Source: Natronospirillum sp965602035
GTDB lineage: Bacteria; Pseudomonadota; Gammaproteobacteria; Pseudomonadales; Natronospirillaceae
DNA: 64,000 nt
Direction of reading: 5' to 3'
NCBI GenBank assembly: GCA_965602035.1
Contig: OZ271919.1
Location: 1,922,001 to 1,986,000, forward strand
Shown here: positions 23,477 to 31,553 of the stretch, in pieces
Position numbering within the stretch: the first letter of the stretch is position 1
Layout: each line of letters opens with the position of its first letter
The notes under the pieces: model-generated
Seen by the model: the letters and a program-made list of their open reading frames with translations, nothing else
Database searches by the model: none
What the model was told of the DNA's origin: nothing
Made by a program: the position numbers and the translations under genes

Positions 23477-24277
23477 TCAACTGGACAGCAATTTCAGCAC
23501 ATCCTGACGACCAGCATTGGCCTGGCTCTGGATCAACAGAGAGGCCTGCTCCTGCGTCGACTGTTGCGTCAGATTGCTCGCCACCTGCGCTATCTCGGTA
23601 TCAACCAGCCGGCTCCGTGCCTGGGTCTCATTCAGGCCTTGCTCCGTAAGCGCTTCGGCACTGGCGGCGAGCTGATTGTAGGCAGCGCCGTCCTGAACCT
23701 GTGAGTCGGTGATGGCTGCCTGTGCCGAGTCCAGACGGTCGATAACGGACCCAATGTCCTCGGCTTCACTCAGGCTCAACTGGCCAAAGTCCTGCTCTTC
23801 CAGCACCGATGAAAGCGTACTGCCCGGCAGCGCGGTCGTCTGGCCGGGATCGGGACCGGTCTGCAGTGTCTGCTCTTCGCCTCTGAACAGCGACTGCCCA
23901 TTGAATGTGGCGTTATCGACACGTTCCAGAATCGTATCCCGCAGACCGGCAAATTCATTGTCTATCGCGGCGACGTCACCCGCGCTCAATGTGCTGTTGC
24001 CGGCCTGAACAGCCAGATCTCGCATGCGTTGGAGCTGATCGATGAATTCACTGCTCTGTCCGCTGCGTGTTTCCAGCAGGCTCATTCCCGTACCGATATT
24101 CTGGGTGGCGGCTCCGATGCCATTGATTCCCGCTGTAAACCGTTCGGCAATAGCGGACCCTGCCGCATCATCTGCCGCCGAATTGATCCGCTGCCCACTG
24201 CTGATCTGGTCAACACTGCGGTTGTACGCCAGATCATTGTTGGGCGGTAACATGACCGGATTCAGATTTACTGCCAC
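23477..24277 (-). CDS. Orphan short flagellin-like protein
   Basis: A 266-residue flagellin homologue. The D1 N-terminal helix carries the hallmark ISSGQRINSAADDAAGSAIAERF and MRDLAVQAGNSTLSAGD; the C-terminal helix carries TEIAQVASNLTQQSTQEQAS and ends in LLIQSQANAGRQDVLKLLSS. There is essentially no variable outer domain, only a short linker at about residues 125-160. The D0 segment before ISSG is about 25 residues, shorter than the usual 30 or more, and lacks the common INTNV start. The start is GTG with GAGGAG upstream. No other flagellar gene is in the window. It could be a minor filament protein, a relic, or a secreted protein with another job. Confidence 0.85.
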   Translation of the reverse strand: MAVNLNPVMLPPNNDLAYNRSVDQISSGQRINSAADDAAGSAIAERFTAGINGIGAATQNIGTGMSLLETRSGQSSEFIDQLQRMRDLAVQAGNSTLSAGDVAAIDNEFAGLRDTILERVDNATFNGQSLFRGEEQTLQTGPDPGQTTALPGSTLSSVLEEQDFGQLSLSEAEDIGSVIDRLDSAQAAITDSQVQDGAAYNQLAASAEALTEQGLNETQARSRLVDTEIAQVASNLTQQSTQEQASLLIQSQANAGRQDVLKLLSS

Positions 24278-24318
24278 AGTTTACTCCTCGTCATTACGAC
24301 TGAGAATTTTCTGATTAA

Positions 24319-24348
24319 AGAATAGCCAATGCACCTGTGGGTGTCCAA
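24319..24348 (-). promoter_or_regulatory. Possible sigma70 promoter for the mini-flagellin gene
   Basis: On the minus strand TTGGAC (24343-24348) and TATTCT (24319-24324) are 18 bp apart, 42 bp upstream of the GTG start. I do not see a flagellar sigma28 motif (TAAA-N15-GCCGATAA) here. Confidence 0.42.
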
Positions 24349-24491
24349 TTCTTGACCAGAGAATTACAGCACACACCGCGCATCTGTGACCTCAGTCTCA
24401 GCCCCGTAATAGCCAGGGCCAGTAGCAGAATCCCCGGACTCCGGTTAACCTCTGCGTGGTAGGTTCCGAGTCAGCATGGGAGTCACGTTTG

Positions 24492-26426
24492 ATGAGGCAT
24501 TCAGGCAACCACTGGTTGCAGCGGTTCCGCTTCTGGCTGGAACGTCAGTTGGCGAAGGGCACAGCCTATCGCCTTGCCTTTATTGCCGCGCTGATCGGTC
24601 TTGTCAGTCTGGTCGGTGGGGCGCTCGCCTGGGCTTTCGGACAGACCGGTGCGCTGCAGGACGGGATATGGTGGGCCTTTCTCAGGCTGTCAGATTCCGG
24701 CTATCTGGGTGATGATCAGGGCGTACTTGCCAGAACACTGGCATTGATCATAACGGTGTTGGGGTACGCGCTGGTCACCGGGTCGTTGATCGCCATTCTG
24801 TCAGAATGGCTGGGCCGTCAGATACGCCAACTCGAACGCGGTACTACGCCGGTATCCATGCGCCACCATATTGTCGTCCTTGGCTGGACTGAGCGGACCA
24901 AGCCGCTGCTGCGAGAGCTCTGGGCCTCCGAGAACCGGGTGCGCCGGTTTCTCGCCCGGCGGGGACAGCGCAAGCGGCTGCGTCTGGTGGTTCTGGATAA
25001 CCTGATCACGCCTGAGCTGAACGACAGCCTGCGCCATGACCCCGAGATCGGGCCGCACCTGAAAGACGTAATACTGCGCAACGGCTCACCGCTGAATCGA
25101 GAGCATCTTGCGCGGACTGACCCCGGTCACGCTGCCGCGATTATCGTATCCGCGCAGACGTATCAGGATGGATCCATTACTTCAGACACAGAAACCATCA
25201 AGATGCTGCTGGCGCTTGATCAGTCACGGGCAGAAACCGGTACTCAGGCACCCTATGTTGTCGCGGAGCTGCAGGACCCGGACCTGGTAACACTGGCACA
25301 GCGCGCCTATCAGGGCCCACTGGAACTGCTACCCGGTGATCTGTTTATCACCCACCTCCTTGTACAGACGCTCCGGAACCCGGGGCTGTCCCACATTTAC
25401 CCCCAGATGCTTACCCAGCGCACCGGCCACTCCATATTCATTCAGCGTCGCACGGACGTGGATGGAGCGAGAGTCGGCCAACTGTCCCTGCCCGATGATG
25501 TGTCGCTCATCGGCCGGGTCTGTGCCGATGCGTCCGTGGAAATTCCACTGCCCGACGAGGCGCAACTGCACGGTGATGACGCTCTGATCCTGTTGGCTGC
25601 CGACTACGAGGCCTCCGGAGCATTCACGGTCCGTCAATCAACTGAACCCGCTACGGTTGCCGGCTTACCGGACCGACTACCAGTGCCTCCTGAACCGACC
25701 CATGTCATTGTCATTGGCTGGAGTCGGCTGGCACCACTGGTACTGCGCGAGCTCGCCGCCGGCCACACGTCGGGAGTGAAATTGACTCTGGTCTCGATGC
25801 GCACGGTTGCCGAGCGGGAAGAACTCGCCGGGAGCAGCCCATTACCAGCCTGCGATCATATTGTGGGCGATGCCACACGCTCAGACGTCTGGGAGCAGAT
25901 TCCGATCGAAACCGCCGACCGCGTGTTATTCCTGAGCAGCGATCGACTGGCGACCGGTGAAGAAGCGGACGCACGGAGCATGGTGGCCTACCTGCACCTT
26001 GAGCGCCGCGCCGCCGGCCTGCCCGAGTCCGGTCGCCCCCATGTGCTGATTGAGCTTGCCGACCCGGCCAACGAGCGGCTGCTGCTCGAGCGAAACTGTG
26101 AGTTCCTGGTGAGCCCGCTGGTGATGAGTCACCTGCTGGTTCAGGTGGCGCTGCGCCGTGAACTGGCCATTACGCACAACACTCTGCTCAACCCTCTCGG
26201 ACCTGAGATTCGGGTGACCACGGCCGGCGACCTTGCGCTGCTCTGGAACGAGCAGCCCGTCACGGAGGGCGAATTGCGCCACTGGCTGCGTGCACTGAAT
26301 GCGCAATTGCTCGGCCGATTCCACTCGAAGACCGGGGTTCGGTTCGGTGTGATCGCCAATGAACCGGTTGCACCGGACGACAGAGTTATTGTGCTGCTGC
26401 CCGGCCAGGAATCCATGGGACGCTGA
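24492..26426 (+). CDS. CASTOR/POLLUX-type putative ion channel with tandem TrkA-N-like domains
   Basis: A 644-residue protein with an N-terminal membrane part (helices at about residues 22-45 and 78-100, and a pore-loop-like GIWWAFLRLSDSGYLGDD between them) followed by two Rossmann-like RCK/TrkA-N regions (HHIVVLGWTERTKPLLREL near residue 125 and HVIVIGWSRLAPLVLREL near 405). The layout matches the CASTOR/POLLUX family, known from plant nuclear cation channels and bacterial homologues. Conducted ion and regulator are not evident. The upstream GTG at 24456 would add 12 residues; the ATG at 24492 has GGGAG upstream and is preferred. Confidence 0.82.
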   Translation: MRHSGNHWLQRFRFWLERQLAKGTAYRLAFIAALIGLVSLVGGALAWAFGQTGALQDGIWWAFLRLSDSGYLGDDQGVLARTLALIITVLGYALVTGSLIAILSEWLGRQIRQLERGTTPVSMRHHIVVLGWTERTKPLLRELWASENRVRRFLARRGQRKRLRLVVLDNLITPELNDSLRHDPEIGPHLKDVILRNGSPLNREHLARTDPGHAAAIIVSAQTYQDGSITSDTETIKMLLALDQSRAETGTQAPYVVAELQDPDLVTLAQRAYQGPLELLPGDLFITHLLVQTLRNPGLSHIYPQMLTQRTGHSIFIQRRTDVDGARVGQLSLPDDVSLIGRVCADASVEIPLPDEAQLHGDDALILLAADYEASGAFTVRQSTEPATVAGLPDRLPVPPEPTHVIVIGWSRLAPLVLRELAAGHTSGVKLTLVSMRTVAEREELAGSSPLPACDHIVGDATRSDVWEQIPIETADRVLFLSSDRLATGEEADARSMVAYLHLERRAAGLPESGRPHVLIELADPANERLLLERNCEFLVSPLVMSHLLVQVALRRELAITHNTLLNPLGPEIRVTTAGDLALLWNEQPVTEGELRHWLRALNAQLLGRFHSKTGVRFGVIANEPVAPDDRVIVLLPGQESMGR

Positions 26427-26515
26427 CACAGCTCGCCGACTGATCTCCCGCGTTGCAGCGCGCTACCATTCCGCTCGCTTCCTGTTTCCCTACTTCGGCA
26501 AATTGAACCCGCGGT

Positions 26516-26531
26516 TGTGACCGACGTCACA
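26516..26531. promoter_or_regulatory. CRP/Vfr-type binding site upstream of DUF6502-DUF5666
   Basis: TGTGA-N6-TCACA, an exact match to the core consensus of cAMP receptor protein sites. Its centre lies about 60 bp before the predicted transcription start, close to the classical class I activation position of -61.5. Confidence 0.6.
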
Positions 26532-26547
26532 GCCCCATCGATTCTTG

Positions 26548-26576
26548 TTGACTTGATTCATATTTGGGATTATTTT
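26548..26576 (+). promoter_or_regulatory. Sigma70-type promoter giving a predicted leaderless DUF6502 mRNA
   Basis: TTGACT (26548-26553) and TATTTT (26571-26576) with a 17-bp spacer predict a start of transcription at 26583-26584. The ATG begins at 26584, so the message would have essentially no leader; consistent with this, no ribosome site precedes the ATG. Confidence 0.55.
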
Positions 26577-26585
26577 CCCAAATAT
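26560..26585. promoter_or_regulatory. Perfect palindrome over the -10 box and start codon
   Basis: ATATTTGGGA (26560-26569) and TCCCAAATAT (26576-26585) are exact inverse complements around six bases. The palindrome covers the -10 element and the first two bases of the ATG. It is a strong operator candidate, perhaps for the DUF6502 protein itself, which has a helix-turn-helix-like stretch. Confidence 0.55.
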
Positions 26586-27426
26586 GAACACAACAGCCCA
26601 CTCTCCGATCAAAGAACTTGCGCTGCAAATACTGCGGCCACTCGTTCGCGTGCTGCTTCGCAACGGTATGACCTGTCAGGAATTCTGTGAACTCGCCCGG
26701 CAGTCCTATGTCGAGAGCGCCCTCTCCGACTTCCCTGAATCCGGAAAAAAAATCACCGACGCGCGAGCGTCCGCGCTGACCGGCCTCAACCGAAAAGAAA
26801 TTCGGCGCCTCCGACAACAGATTGCTGAGACAAAAACCGGTCAGAATCCAGTGCCTGCTCCTCGGGGTGAACGGGTTGTGTCGGGCTGGCAGCGAGATCC
26901 GGACTTTCTGGATGCTGACGGAAAGTCCGCCCTGCTGCCCTTCAACGGCTCGCGGAGCTTTTCCGAGCTGGTGCGTCGCTACAGCGGCGATATCCCGCCG
27001 CGGGCCATGCTCGAGGAACTCAAGCGTGTGGGCGTAGCAACAGAGGCGGATCAGGGAATTAAGTTGATGAAAGCGGGATACATCCCCTCCGGTGACCCGG
27101 GTCACCTTTTCGGCATCGTGGGCAAGGATGTCTCGGCGCTTCTGAACACGGTTGACCACAACCTTCGGGCAGCATCCGATGCTGAACTCGCGCCTCGCCT
27201 GCAGCGGACAGTTCGCTACACACGCATTCCGGTATCGGTGCTGCCGGAGTGGCAGGCGTTTGCCAGGGCAGAGAGCGAAGCGCTACTCAAAAGGCTCAAT
27301 CACTGGCTTGCGCAACAGGACGGCGACGTGGCCGGTAATCCGGATCAGGTTGAAGACCCGGTCACCACCGGGCTCAGCGTTTTTTATTTTGACGACACCT
27401 CACCGAATCGAGAGGAATCCCCATGA
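26584..27426 (+). CDS. DUF6502 family protein, possible DNA-binding regulator
   Basis: A 280-residue soluble protein of the DUF6502 family (function not established). The conserved N-terminal part LQILRPLVRVLLRNGMTCQEFCELAR is followed by ITDARASALTGLNRKEIRRLRQ (residues 57-79), which reads like a helix-turn-helix. A central GWQRDPDFLDADGKSALLPF and a less conserved C-terminus follow. It overlaps the DUF5666 gene by four bases (ATGA). The pairing of these two families is something I have seen in other gammaproteobacteria. The promoter has a CRP-like site and a palindrome at the start codon. A regulatory role is inferred. Confidence 0.85.
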   Translation: MNTTAHSPIKELALQILRPLVRVLLRNGMTCQEFCELARQSYVESALSDFPESGKKITDARASALTGLNRKEIRRLRQQIAETKTGQNPVPAPRGERVVSGWQRDPDFLDADGKSALLPFNGSRSFSELVRRYSGDIPPRAMLEELKRVGVATEADQGIKLMKAGYIPSGDPGHLFGIVGKDVSALLNTVDHNLRAASDAELAPRLQRTVRYTRIPVSVLPEWQAFARAESEALLKRLNHWLAQQDGDVAGNPDQVEDPVTTGLSVFYFDDTSPNREESP

Positions 27427-28898
27427 AACGGTCTCAGAACAATCGCATTTACGGTATCGGCCTTCTGGTCGCAACAACCGTAGCCCTCAGTGGCTGCAAT
27501 CTGGAGGGCCAGTCTGTTGAAGGCGGTATTTCCGGCACCGGTTTCATTATCGGGCCGTTGGAGCTCGAGAGCAGTGCTCGATCGCTGACCAGTAATCCGG
27601 ACTCGGTGACTATTCGCGGCCGCACATTTGATACGTCGTCTGCCTCTTTCAACGTACCCGAGGGGCTCACAGAACTGGCCGACGGAATGCTGGTAAGGGT
27701 TGATGGTAACTGGGACTCTGCAGCAAGTGGAAACGCAACCCGGCTCGTTTACAACGACACGCTCCGTGGCCCGGTGAGCGACTCGACTATCGACAGTCGT
27801 GGCGTTGGTACCCTGACTGTGGCCGGACAGACGGTGGAAATCACCAGCGACACGGCAATAGCCGGCGACGCCACGCGCACCGAGCTCCAGGGGCTTAACA
27901 GCGGATCGATACGCGTCAGCGGCTGGCGGTCGAGCGGTTCAGGCGACTCAGAATCCATTCGAGCGTCATGGATCTATTATTCAGATGATGATGACGAGTT
28001 CGCTGATATTGAGGTCGAGGGCGCCATCAATAGCCTGTCCGGAAATTCGTTCTCCATCGGTGGATTGACGGTTAACTTCGACACGAGCGTGGTCGAAGAC
28101 GATCTGACGCTCGAAGACGGTATTCGCGTCGAAGTTGAGGGCGCTCTCAATGACAGCGGCGAATTGGTCGCCAGCGAAATTGAACGCGATGATGCTTACC
28201 GCCTGTATCGGGGCGACGATGATGACGACACCGAAATCGAAGGTCCGATTGCGACTCTATCCGCCGTCAGCGGCGAAAGCTCCGGTTCCATGACTGTGAA
28301 TGGCATTGAAGTGACCTGGTCTAGCCTGAGCGTGTTCGATGATGAGCTCACGCATGATCAGCTGCGCGTCGGCCTGCCGGTCGAGGTGGAAGGTACTTGG
28401 CGTGGCGGGAAGCTGGTTGCCGAGGAAATCGAGCTGGGTGATGGTCTCGCCGAGATATCGGGTCAGATAAGCGGTATAGATGGCCAAGAGCTGACAATAG
28501 GCGGTATCACCGTCGACGTACCCGGTTTTGCCCGTATAACGGACGACGATAACGATGACCAGACGCTCCAGCTCTCCGAGTTGAGCGTGGGCGACTACGT
28601 TGAAGCAGAAGGGATCTATCAGGAAAACGGCGACGACACGCCGACTATTGAGGCCCTGGTGATTGAACGGGAAAACGAGTCTGACGACGAGTTTGAACTG
28701 CGCGCGCCGATCGCCGGGATAACCGGCTCACAATCCAGCGGTACAATCACGGTTCTGGGAATTACCATAGCGTGGAATGCAGGCGACGTATTTGACGACC
28801 ATTCGTTCAACGATATCGACGTCGGTGACATTCTGGAAATCAGTTACTCACGATCCACGAATAACTGGGTCGCCGAGAAAATCGAAAAAGACGATTGA
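27423..28898 (+). CDS. DUF5666 repeat lipoprotein
   Basis: A 491-residue predicted lipoprotein: positively charged start, hydrophobic stretch and lipobox LSGC with the acylated Cys at residue 25. The next residue is Asn rather than Asp, which favours sorting to the outer membrane. The rest is about six DUF5666 repeats of 60-75 residues, each a small beta domain with a pattern like GSMTVNGIEVTW, a V-x-V-x-G strand and a closing VAEEIE-type strand. It is very acidic (runs such as DDDDEF, DDNDDQ). Function is unknown; the fold resembles OB-type beta barrels. It is translationally coupled to the DUF6502 gene. Confidence 0.88.
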   Translation: MKRSQNNRIYGIGLLVATTVALSGCNLEGQSVEGGISGTGFIIGPLELESSARSLTSNPDSVTIRGRTFDTSSASFNVPEGLTELADGMLVRVDGNWDSAASGNATRLVYNDTLRGPVSDSTIDSRGVGTLTVAGQTVEITSDTAIAGDATRTELQGLNSGSIRVSGWRSSGSGDSESIRASWIYYSDDDDEFADIEVEGAINSLSGNSFSIGGLTVNFDTSVVEDDLTLEDGIRVEVEGALNDSGELVASEIERDDAYRLYRGDDDDDTEIEGPIATLSAVSGESSGSMTVNGIEVTWSSLSVFDDELTHDQLRVGLPVEVEGTWRGGKLVAEEIELGDGLAEISGQISGIDGQELTIGGITVDVPGFARITDDDNDDQTLQLSELSVGDYVEAEGIYQENGDDTPTIEALVIERENESDDEFELRAPIAGITGSQSSGTITVLGITIAWNAGDVFDDHSFNDIDVGDILEISYSRSTNNWVAEKIEKDD

Positions 28899-28908
28899 TG
28901 GCTCTGTC

Positions 28909-28934
28909 GGGTGGGGCTCAGCCGAGCACCACCC
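28909..28934. terminator. Hairpin between convergent DUF5666 and crcB genes
   Basis: An 11-base stem (28909-28919 with 28924-28934, one mismatch) with an AGCC loop straddles the end of crcB, 11 bp after the DUF5666 stop. It may stop transcription from both sides; no T run is present. Confidence 0.42.
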
Positions 28935-29304
28935 GCCCGAACAGCAACCCCGCTGCCAGTGCTATCGCTGCCAGAACCAGCGTCGCCAACAGATAGATCA
29001 CCGGAAACAGGACGCCCTCAGAGCGCAGGCCGGCTTCGGCTTCCAGCATCAATGTCGACAGGGTGGTAAACCCGCCGCAGAAGCCAACGGCCAGCGCCAG
29101 GCGTGCGGATTCGGAAAGACCACCGATGGCCGCAGACCAACCGGTGAGTATGCCGATAACGAGACACCCCAGCGTGTTCGCTGCCAGTGTCCCGAGTGGC
29201 CAGGAACCGGCAAGGGGGTTCAGCCAGACCGCGAGCCCATAACGGGCGACTGAGCCCACAAATCCGCCCAACCCAACCAACAGGGCGCCCCATAATCCAT
29301 GCAT
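28918..29304 (-). CDS. crcB: Fluoride ion channel CrcB/Fluc
   Basis: A 128-residue membrane protein with four helices that exports fluoride as a dual-topology dimer. Family motifs are GGFVGSVARYGLAVWL, PLGTLAANTLGCLVIGILTGW (with the pore Asn) and GFCGGFTTLSTLMLEAE (with the conserved Gly-rich turn and Thr-x-Ser-Thr site). I start at the ATG at 29304, which has GGGAG nine bases upstream; the reading from 29349 adds a polar, unconserved segment. No convincing fluoride riboswitch was found upstream. Confidence 0.92.
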   Translation of the reverse strand: MHGLWGALLVGLGGFVGSVARYGLAVWLNPLAGSWPLGTLAANTLGCLVIGILTGWSAAIGGLSESARLALAVGFCGGFTTLSTLMLEAEAGLRSEGVLFPVIYLLATLVLAAIALAAGLLFGRVVLG

Positions 29305-29473
29305 TTTCCGGCACTCCCGCCCGACCGACAGGGCCTCACCATGCCCCATGGCGTTACGCTAATCAATCCGCGCCTGCACCTCCGGCGTTTACCGAATGCT
29401 TGGGAAACGGCCGCATCAGACGGTATCATGCCGCTTTGTTATGTCGATCTTCTCTGGAGGAACTCTCACGGTC

Positions 29474-30052
29474 ATGGGCTGGACAGACCCCCAATGGCTC
29501 GCCGGTCAGTTGTCGGGGCTGATTGCGCTGGCTCTCTGCATACTGGCTTTCGCCAGCAAGAAAGATGACCGGCTCTTCCTGATTCTGATCGGCGCCAACA
29601 TCGCCTTTGCAGCGCAGTTCATTTTCTTCGAAAGCTGGGTAGCGGCGGCCCTGACCGGGCTGATTGTGGTTCGCCTTATGCTGGTGCGCCGATTCAAGGG
29701 CAGCATTTCAGTGATGTCCGCGATGCTCGGTGCCACTGCCATTGCCGCCTGGCTGACCTGGTCGGGCCCGATGGATACGCTGCCACTGCTTGCCAGCGTG
29801 CTTGGGACACTGGGAATGTTCCTGTTGAGTGGGATAGCTATGCGCTGGGTGCTGGCGCTGGCTGCGCTGACCTGGACGCTCAACAATTTCCTGATCGGTT
29901 CATTCGGCGGAACCATTGCCGAGGCCATGATCACCGTGACCAACCTGATCACGATCTGGCGGCTCTACCGTGATCGTCGCGCCGTCACCGCTTATGACCG
30001 ACAGAGTCCAACCGCCCCGGGCCGTGGAGCCGAACTTGTCCGCCAACACTGA
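29474..30052 (+). CDS. YgjV-family inner membrane protein
   Basis: A 192-residue protein with about six membrane segments, matching the YgjV family (PF10688, function unknown): WLAGQLSGLIALALCILAFAS at the start, LTGLIVVRLMLVRR, a central LGTLGMFLLSGIAMRWVL and LNNFLIGSFGGTIAEAMITVTNLITIWRL-type ending. The start at 29474 aligns with the family and follows GGAGGA by 12 bases; earlier ATGs at 29396 and 29441 give a polar extension. Its end overlaps the ModF-like gene by 59 nt. Confidence 0.82.
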   Translation: MGWTDPQWLAGQLSGLIALALCILAFASKKDDRLFLILIGANIAFAAQFIFFESWVAAALTGLIVVRLMLVRRFKGSISVMSAMLGATAIAAWLTWSGPMDTLPLLASVLGTLGMFLLSGIAMRWVLALAALTWTLNNFLIGSFGGTIAEAMITVTNLITIWRLYRDRRAVTAYDRQSPTAPGRGAELVRQH

Positions 30053-31553
30053 TACGCTGACCTGCGCCTCGGGGCTGAGTGCCGGACCGTTGGAGTTAAC
30101 CGCCTGGGCCCTGCACAGGGGTGCCCGCGCCGCGATTCTCGGTGGCAACGGCTCCGGAAAGAGCAGCCTCGCGCGGCTGTTGGCCGGGGCTCTGCCCGTG
30201 CAACGAGGCAAGTTCGAACGACCGGCAGGCACCGTCGTCTGGGTGTCACAGGAAACCCAGCAGGCACTCTACGAAGAGGAGCTCAGGCGGGACGAAAGTG
30301 ACCTCACCGATATACCACACGATGGTACCCCCGTTAGTGAACTGCTGATGGAAATCACGACCGACCGCGATGCCATTGACGCCATTGCGGCAAGTCTGGG
30401 CCTGTCAGGCAAGCTGGCGCGCGGATACCGGTCGCTGAGCTCCGGTGAAGGACGGCGCGTCATACTGGCGCGGGCTATTCTGGCAAACCCCGACCTGTTG
30501 ATTCTCGAAGAACCGTTTGAAGGCCTTGACCGGATCTCGCGTGAGCAACTCAGACGGGACATTTTTCAGCATGCCGCGGCCGACACCGCTGTGCTTCTGT
30601 TGCTGGGACATCACGACGATATACCCCCGGGCACACAGCAGCTCGGCCTGCTTGACCGTGGCCGGTTGGTGATCTGGGGGGAGGCAGGCGACGTTCAGGC
30701 AAATCCGGACTGGCAGGCTGCGATAGAACTGGTCGCTCAGCCTGCTCCCGCTGTGCCAGGACGGCGATCCGAGTTTCAGTTGCCCGGCTGGGACAGAAGC
30801 AAACCGCTGGTCGAGTTGCATCGGGGCACTGTTCGTCACGGTGAGGCCCTGCAGTTCACCAATGTCGACTGGACACTGCGACCGGGGGAGCACACTCAGA
30901 TTGCCGGCCCGAACGGTTGTGGCAAGTCGACCCTGCTCCACCTGGTAACCGGCGACCACCCTCAGTGTTACGCCAATGACCTGACCGTATTCGGGTTCCG
31001 ACGCGGTTCCGGAGAGAGTATCTGGGATATCAAGCGACACATTGGTTACGTGTCCAATGATCTGCATCGCAACTACCGGGTACAGGACAACGCCATTACC
31101 ACCGTATTGTCGGGTCTTACCGACTCCATTGGCCTCTATGAGGCGGTTGGCGATGCTGAAATTCATCTGGCGCAGGAGTGGCTCAAGGTCATGGGGCTGT
31201 CACACCGGGCCAACGATCTGTTCCGGGCTCTCTCGGCCGGTGAGCAGCGACTGATCCTGATTGCCCGGGCGCTGATCAAACAACCACCCCTGCTGATACT
31301 CGATGAACCAACTCAGGGGCTCGACGACCTCAACCGGTTCCGCATGCTGACGCTGATCGACCGGATTATCGGCGGCACGGACGCCAGCCCCGACACCGCA
31401 ACGACTACCCTGCTGTTTGTCAGCCACCGCGAGGACGAGCGCCCGACAGTAATACGGGATCGGCTCGAGTTCTCACCCGACAGGTCCGGCAACGCGCTGT
31501 TTACGGTATCATCGGTCGGTGACACGCCCAGAACAGGATGCCAAAGCTCGTGA
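29994..31553 (+). CDS. modF: ModF-like tandem ATP-binding protein
   Basis: A 519-residue protein with two ABC ATPase domains and no membrane part. Domain 1 has GGNGSGKSSL, the signature SLSSGEGRRVILARA and LLILEEPFEGLD; domain 2 has GPNGCGKSTLLHL, GESIWDIKRHIGYVS (a ModF hallmark), ALSAGEQRLILIARA and LLILDEPTQGLDDLNR. ModF/PhrA proteins are linked to molybdate or photorepair only by position; the true function is not established. The Walker B-side Glu is present in both domains, so both look active. The start is the ATG at 29994; a GTG at 29970 is an alternative. It overlaps ygjV upstream and the glycerate kinase downstream. Confidence 0.88.
   Translation: MTDRVQPPRAVEPNLSANTDTLTCASGLSAGPLELTAWALHRGARAAILGGNGSGKSSLARLLAGALPVQRGKFERPAGTVVWVSQETQQALYEEELRRDESDLTDIPHDGTPVSELLMEITTDRDAIDAIAASLGLSGKLARGYRSLSSGEGRRVILARAILANPDLLILEEPFEGLDRISREQLRRDIFQHAAADTAVLLLLGHHDDIPPGTQQLGLLDRGRLVIWGEAGDVQANPDWQAAIELVAQPAPAVPGRRSEFQLPGWDRSKPLVELHRGTVRHGEALQFTNVDWTLRPGEHTQIAGPNGCGKSTLLHLVTGDHPQCYANDLTVFGFRRGSGESIWDIKRHIGYVSNDLHRNYRVQDNAITTVLSGLTDSIGLYEAVGDAEIHLAQEWLKVMGLSHRANDLFRALSAGEQRLILIARALIKQPPLLILDEPTQGLDDLNRFRMLTLIDRIIGGTDASPDTATTTLLFVSHREDERPTVIRDRLEFSPDRSGNALFTVSSVGDTPRTGCQSS

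Noticed and set aside
24278..24360. Sigma28 flagellar promoter for the mini-flagellin
   Set aside because: No TAAA-N15-GCCGATAA-like sequence on the minus strand; a sigma70-like pair fits better.
29300..29360. Fluoride riboswitch upstream of crcB
   Set aside because: The minus-strand leader has a GGGC...GCCC stem and an ATGG in the loop, but lacks the conserved A-rich and CCGC/CUGAUG parts of the crcB motif, and part of it is only 40 nt from the start.
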